Assembly: GCA_903843315.1 (NCBI GenBank) | Contig: CAIMPQ010000121.1 | Location: forward strand, 1 to 8,586 | Length of the DNA stretch: 8,586 nucleotides | Direction of reading: 5' to 3' | Source of the DNA: an uncultured beta proteobacterium | Lineage (GTDB): Bacteria; Pseudomonadota; Gammaproteobacteria; Burkholderiales; Burkholderiaceae | In this document: in pieces, positions 7,019-8,586 of the stretch | Numbering within the stretch: the stretch's first letter is position 1 | Layout: every line of letters begins with the position of its first letter | Made by a program: the position numbers and the translations under genes | The notes under the pieces: generated by a model | What the model saw: only the letters and a program-made list of their open reading frames with translations | What the model was told of the DNA's origin: nothing | Database searches by the model: none

Positions 7019-7035
7019 TAAAATACATGGCATGA
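7019..7035 (+). promoter_or_regulatory. -10-like hexamer and two-codon ORF at the yjdM start
   Basis: TAAAAT at 7019-7024 (5 of 6 to the -10 consensus) ends seven bases before the yjdM ATG. ATG GCA TGA at 7027-7035 is a two-codon ORF whose stop overlaps the yjdM start as ATGA (7032-7035). No matching -35 and no Shine-Dalgarno are seen. It may be a leaderless start with a chance ATG, or a translational-coupling device. Confidence 0.3.
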
Positions 7036-7376
7036 GCACAGATAAGCTACCTCAATGCCCTGCCTGTCAGGAAGATATGACTTACCCTGATGCAGATAAC
7101 TATGTCTGCGCCCAATGTGGCCACGAATGGCCCATGGTTACAGCAGCCGAAGAAACAGAAGTTGGCCTGATTGTGAAAGATGCCAATGGCAATCTATTAG
7201 CTGATGGTGACACAGTAACCCTGATTAAGGACCTTAAAGTGAAAGGCTCCTCAACCACGTTAAAGGTGGGCACCAAGATTAAAGGAATTCGCTTGGTCTC
7301 AGGCGACCATGAGGTGGACTGTAAAACAGAAGCAGGCAATATGTTGCTTAAAGCCTGCTTCCTGAAGAAAGCTTAA
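7032..7376 (+). CDS. yjdM: Zinc-ribbon PhnA-domain protein YjdM
   Basis: A 114-residue cytoplasmic protein closely matching E. coli YjdM, formerly PhnA. A zinc ribbon is formed by Cys9-x2-Cys12 and Cys26-x2-Cys29, followed by HEW at 31-33. The C-terminal PhnA domain includes IVKDANGNLLADGDTVT at 47-63, IKDLKVKGSS at 65-74, and IRLVSGDHEVDCK at 86-98. The E. coli protein was once linked to alkylphosphonate use, but that role is not supported by the phn operon work and its function is open. The ATG at 7032 gives the usual MS-x-PxCPxC start. The last 16 codons contain a long inverted repeat that may terminate the opposing ydcH transcript. It converges with ydcH across 10 bases. Confidence 0.93.
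   Translation: MSTDKLPQCPACQEDMTYPDADNYVCAQCGHEWPMVTAAEETEVGLIVKDANGNLLADGDTVTLIKDLKVKGSSTTLKVGTKIKGIRLVSGDHEVDCKTEAGNMLLKACFLKKA
7322..7361 (-). terminator. Rho-independent terminator for ydcH, inside the yjdM coding sequence
   Basis: GAAGCAGGC at 7329-7337 and GCCTGCTTC at 7353-7361 are a perfect 9-bp inverted repeat with a 15-base loop. Read on the minus strand, the hairpin starts 25 bases after the ydcH stop and is followed by TGTTTTA (7328-7322), a short U-tract. On the plus strand no T-run follows. The orientation fits ydcH, although the loop is long and the U-tract modest. Confidence 0.55.
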
Positions 7377-7386
7377 ACGTACTGAC

Positions 7387-7602
7387 TTAGGTGCTCGCCT
7401 TTTTCAATACTGCGTAAATCTGGTCCTTCAGCAGCAATTTTTCCTTCTTCAAGGTTTCAATTTCCTCTGGAGTGGCAGGTTCAGTAAAAGCCTCCATTCT
7501 TTGAATTTTCTGATCCAAATGATTGTGCTTATCGAATAAATGAGAAAAGTGACGATCTGAAGTTTTCAGCTGAGTAATTAATTCACGATATTCGGGGAAC
7601 AT
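7387..7602 (-). CDS. ydcH: DUF465 family protein YdcH
   Basis: A 71-residue, highly charged, mostly helical protein of unknown function. It carries the DUF465/YdcH core: FSHLFDKHNHLDQKIQRME at 19-37, and a second helix ETLKKEKLLLKDQIYAVLKK at 49-68 after a short turn rich in Pro and Glu (PATPEE). The two helices would form an antiparallel coiled coil, and the length is usual for the family. GAAGAGAAT lies just upstream of the ATG as a good Shine-Dalgarno, and a strong-looking promoter precedes it. It is monocistronic: the gene upstream is divergent and yjdM downstream is convergent. Confidence 0.9.
   Translation of the reverse strand: MFPEYRELITQLKTSDRHFSHLFDKHNHLDQKIQRMEAFTEPATPEEIETLKKEKLLLKDQIYAVLKKAST
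7389..7404 (+). terminator. Weak terminator-like hairpin for yjdM, inside the end of ydcH
   Basis: On the plus strand AGGT (7389-7392) can pair with GCCT (7397-7400), including one G-T wobble, around the loop GCTC, and five T bases follow (7400-7404). It starts 12 bases after the yjdM stop. Four pairs is very short, so this is a tentative call. Confidence 0.25.
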
Positions 7603-7623
7603 AGATTCTCTTCACGTTAGATT

Positions 7624-7652
7624 TGTATAAAACTACCTTTTGAGTTTATCAA
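7624..7652 (-). promoter_or_regulatory. Sigma-70-type promoter of ydcH
   Basis: On the minus strand TTGATA (7647-7652, 5 of 6 to TTGACA) and TATACA (7624-7629) are separated by exactly 17 bases. Transcription would start near 7617, giving a leader of about 15 bases that contains the GAAGAGAAT Shine-Dalgarno. This is the best promoter match in the window. Confidence 0.6.
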
Positions 7653-7706
7653 TGCTCCTGCCTTAGGACAATGAATTCAGTAAATATTTATATTTATCCC
7701 TTACCC

Positions 7707-7736
7707 TTGCAAATAGCAGGAGAAACCCCATATAAC
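7707..7736 (+). promoter_or_regulatory. Putative promoter of the lysine-rich histone-like gene
   Basis: TTGCAA (7707-7712, 4 of 6) and TATAAC (7731-7736, 5 of 6) are 18 bases apart in a very AT-rich stretch. Transcription from near 7743 would give a leader of about 76 bases, unlike the short leaders proposed elsewhere in the window. Confidence 0.45.
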
Positions 7737-7818
7737 ACTGGTTATTTACTTACAGAAATTGAAGTAATATCAACAAGTGTATTAAACACAATAAAACCGA
7801 AAAGAAGGGTAATAAACC

Positions 7819-8586
7819 ATGGCTACAAAGAAGTCCCTAGCAAAAAAGAAAGTAGCTACTAAGGTGGTAAAAAAAGCCCCTGCAAAGAAAGCCGTCAAGA
7901 AAGTTGCTGCCAAGAAAGTAGCAATTAAAAAGACAGCCAAAAAGGTAGTGAAAAAAGTAGTTGCCAAGAAGGCACCTGCAAAAAAATCCACTGTTAAAAA
8001 GGTAGTAGCTAAAAAGCCTGCTGCCAAAAAACCGGTTGCAAAGAAAGTAGTTAAGAAAGTAGCAACTAAAAAGGCTTCATCTAAGTCGCCTAAAGTAGAC
8101 CAATATGGTTTAGAGCAAGATGATGAATTTCATGGTCTGTATTTTGCTAAATCGACCAATAAAGGTTTAGTTGAAGTGAAGCCTTGTACTTTCTCATTGA
8201 TGTATTGGTGGAAAGGTTTACTTGGCTACCCTGACATGATCGAGATCTCTAAAGGTAGCAACACTGCAATGCTGCAGTTTGAATCTACATTTGGTGGTGG
8301 TGATTCTGGCGAAACTGAGTTAACCGAAAAAGATGTTCTGGATATTGACCACATCATTGAGGTAGACGAGATAGAAATGTTGATCTCTCTCTATTCCTAT
8401 GTACCAATCCCCGTTCCGGAAAAGTTAATTGGTGCCTTAGGCTTAGCGATACTCAATATCAACCCAGAAACCCGTTATGGCAGCTTAGAACTTTGCTCTA
8501 CTGAAAACGAAGAAGGCGAAACTGAGCATTTCTTACGCTATCGTGCAGCAACCTACCTACGTGGCATTAAGTTAGGAAAAGTTGAA
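7819..8586 (+). CDS. Histone H1-like lysine-rich tail fused to an acidic, YbjN-like domain (cut by window edge)
   Basis: 256 residues are visible, open to the right edge. Residues 1-92 contain 38 Lys and 17 Val, with no Arg, Asp or Glu: a disordered, strongly positive tail like those of bacterial H1-like nucleoid proteins, expected to bind DNA or RNA. From residue 93 the composition switches: 29 Asp/Glu against 13 Lys/Arg, with Trp, Tyr and ordered hydrophobic patterning. The stretch LISLYSYVPIPVPEKL at 188-203, with NINPETRYGSLEL at 213-225 and FLRYRAATYLRGI at 238-250, resembles the YbjN sensory-regulator-like fold, but this is recognition by eye. The start is secure: AAGGGTAA lies about nine bases before the ATG and the family-like MATKK opening follows. 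A long overlapping opposite-strand frame is only the Lys-codon shadow. Confidence 0.75.
   Translation, partial: MATKKSLAKKKVATKVVKKAPAKKAVKKVAAKKVAIKKTAKKVVKKVVAKKAPAKKSTVKKVVAKKPAAKKPVAKKVVKKVATKKASSKSPKVDQYGLEQDDEFHGLYFAKSTNKGLVEVKPCTFSLMYWWKGLLGYPDMIEISKGSNTAMLQFESTFGGGDSGETELTEKDVLDIDHIIEVDEIEMLISLYSYVPIPVPEKLIGALGLAILNINPETRYGSLELCSTENEEGETEHFLRYRAATYLRGIKLGKVE
7828..8073 (+). repeat. Degenerate tandem repeat encoding Lys-Lys pentads
   Basis: The tail of the histone-like gene is built of Lys doublets spaced four or five residues apart. Between residues 50 and 76 the spacing is strictly five (doublets at 50, 55, 60, 65, 70, 75), which at DNA level is a 15-base unit. AAA and AAG codons and the Val, Ala and Pro codons vary, so no two units are identical. 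Such a region may change length by slippage or recombination. Confidence 0.7.

Noticed and set aside
7671..7862. 63-residue plus-strand frame upstream of the histone-like gene
   Set aside because: It overlaps the promoter and the first codons of the histone-like gene in another frame, has no Shine-Dalgarno and resembles no known protein.
7782..8027. 81-residue hydrophobic Phe-rich reading frame on the minus strand
   Set aside because: It is the complement of the Lys-codon repeat: AAA/AAG reads as TTT/CTT on the other strand. It has no ribosome-binding site and no family resemblance.

Overview
The window looks like chromosomal DNA of a free-living betaproteobacterium of moderate to low GC, most likely Burkholderiales close to Polynucleobacter. 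This rests on the gene families present (HemN, YaeQ, YhbW, SlyX, AsmA, YjdM, YdcH), the compact layout and the lysine-rich histone-like gene at the right edge. It is an inference from sequence character, not from a database match. I see no insertion sequence, prophage, CRISPR array, tRNA or rRNA. No stretch over 300 bases lacks a gene; the longest gap is about 216 bases (7603-7818) and holds two divergent promoters.

Left part (1-2803): on the minus strand, an uncharacterised FAD-dependent dehydrogenase (COG2509 type) is followed after 26 bases by hemN, the oxygen-independent coproporphyrinogen III oxidase, which is cut by the left edge. Divergent from these is yaeQ, followed after 12 bases by an orphan PIN-domain ribonuclease-like gene.

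Middle (2816-5116): the PIN gene converges on yhbW, a luciferase-like flavin oxidoreductase. Divergent from yhbW are a DUF1653-like small protein, slyX (coiled coil) and a four-helix membrane protein of the phage-holin-4-2/YvlD type, all on the plus strand and possibly one transcript.

Right part (5130-8586): an AsmA-family protein (minus) is divergent from yjdM (phnA-like zinc-ribbon protein). yjdM converges on ydcH (DUF465) across only 10 bases, and a 9-bp hairpin with a T-rich tail, well placed to terminate ydcH, lies inside the yjdM coding sequence. Divergent from ydcH is a gene that runs off the right edge. It encodes a 92-residue tail with 38 lysines and no acidic residue, joined to an acidic domain that resembles YbjN.

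The main points of interest are this histone-tail/acidic-domain fusion, the embedded terminator, the orphan PIN gene behind yaeQ, and several promoter-like hexamers so close to start codons that the mRNAs may be leaderless. Most other genes are ordinary housekeeping or conserved genes of unknown role.
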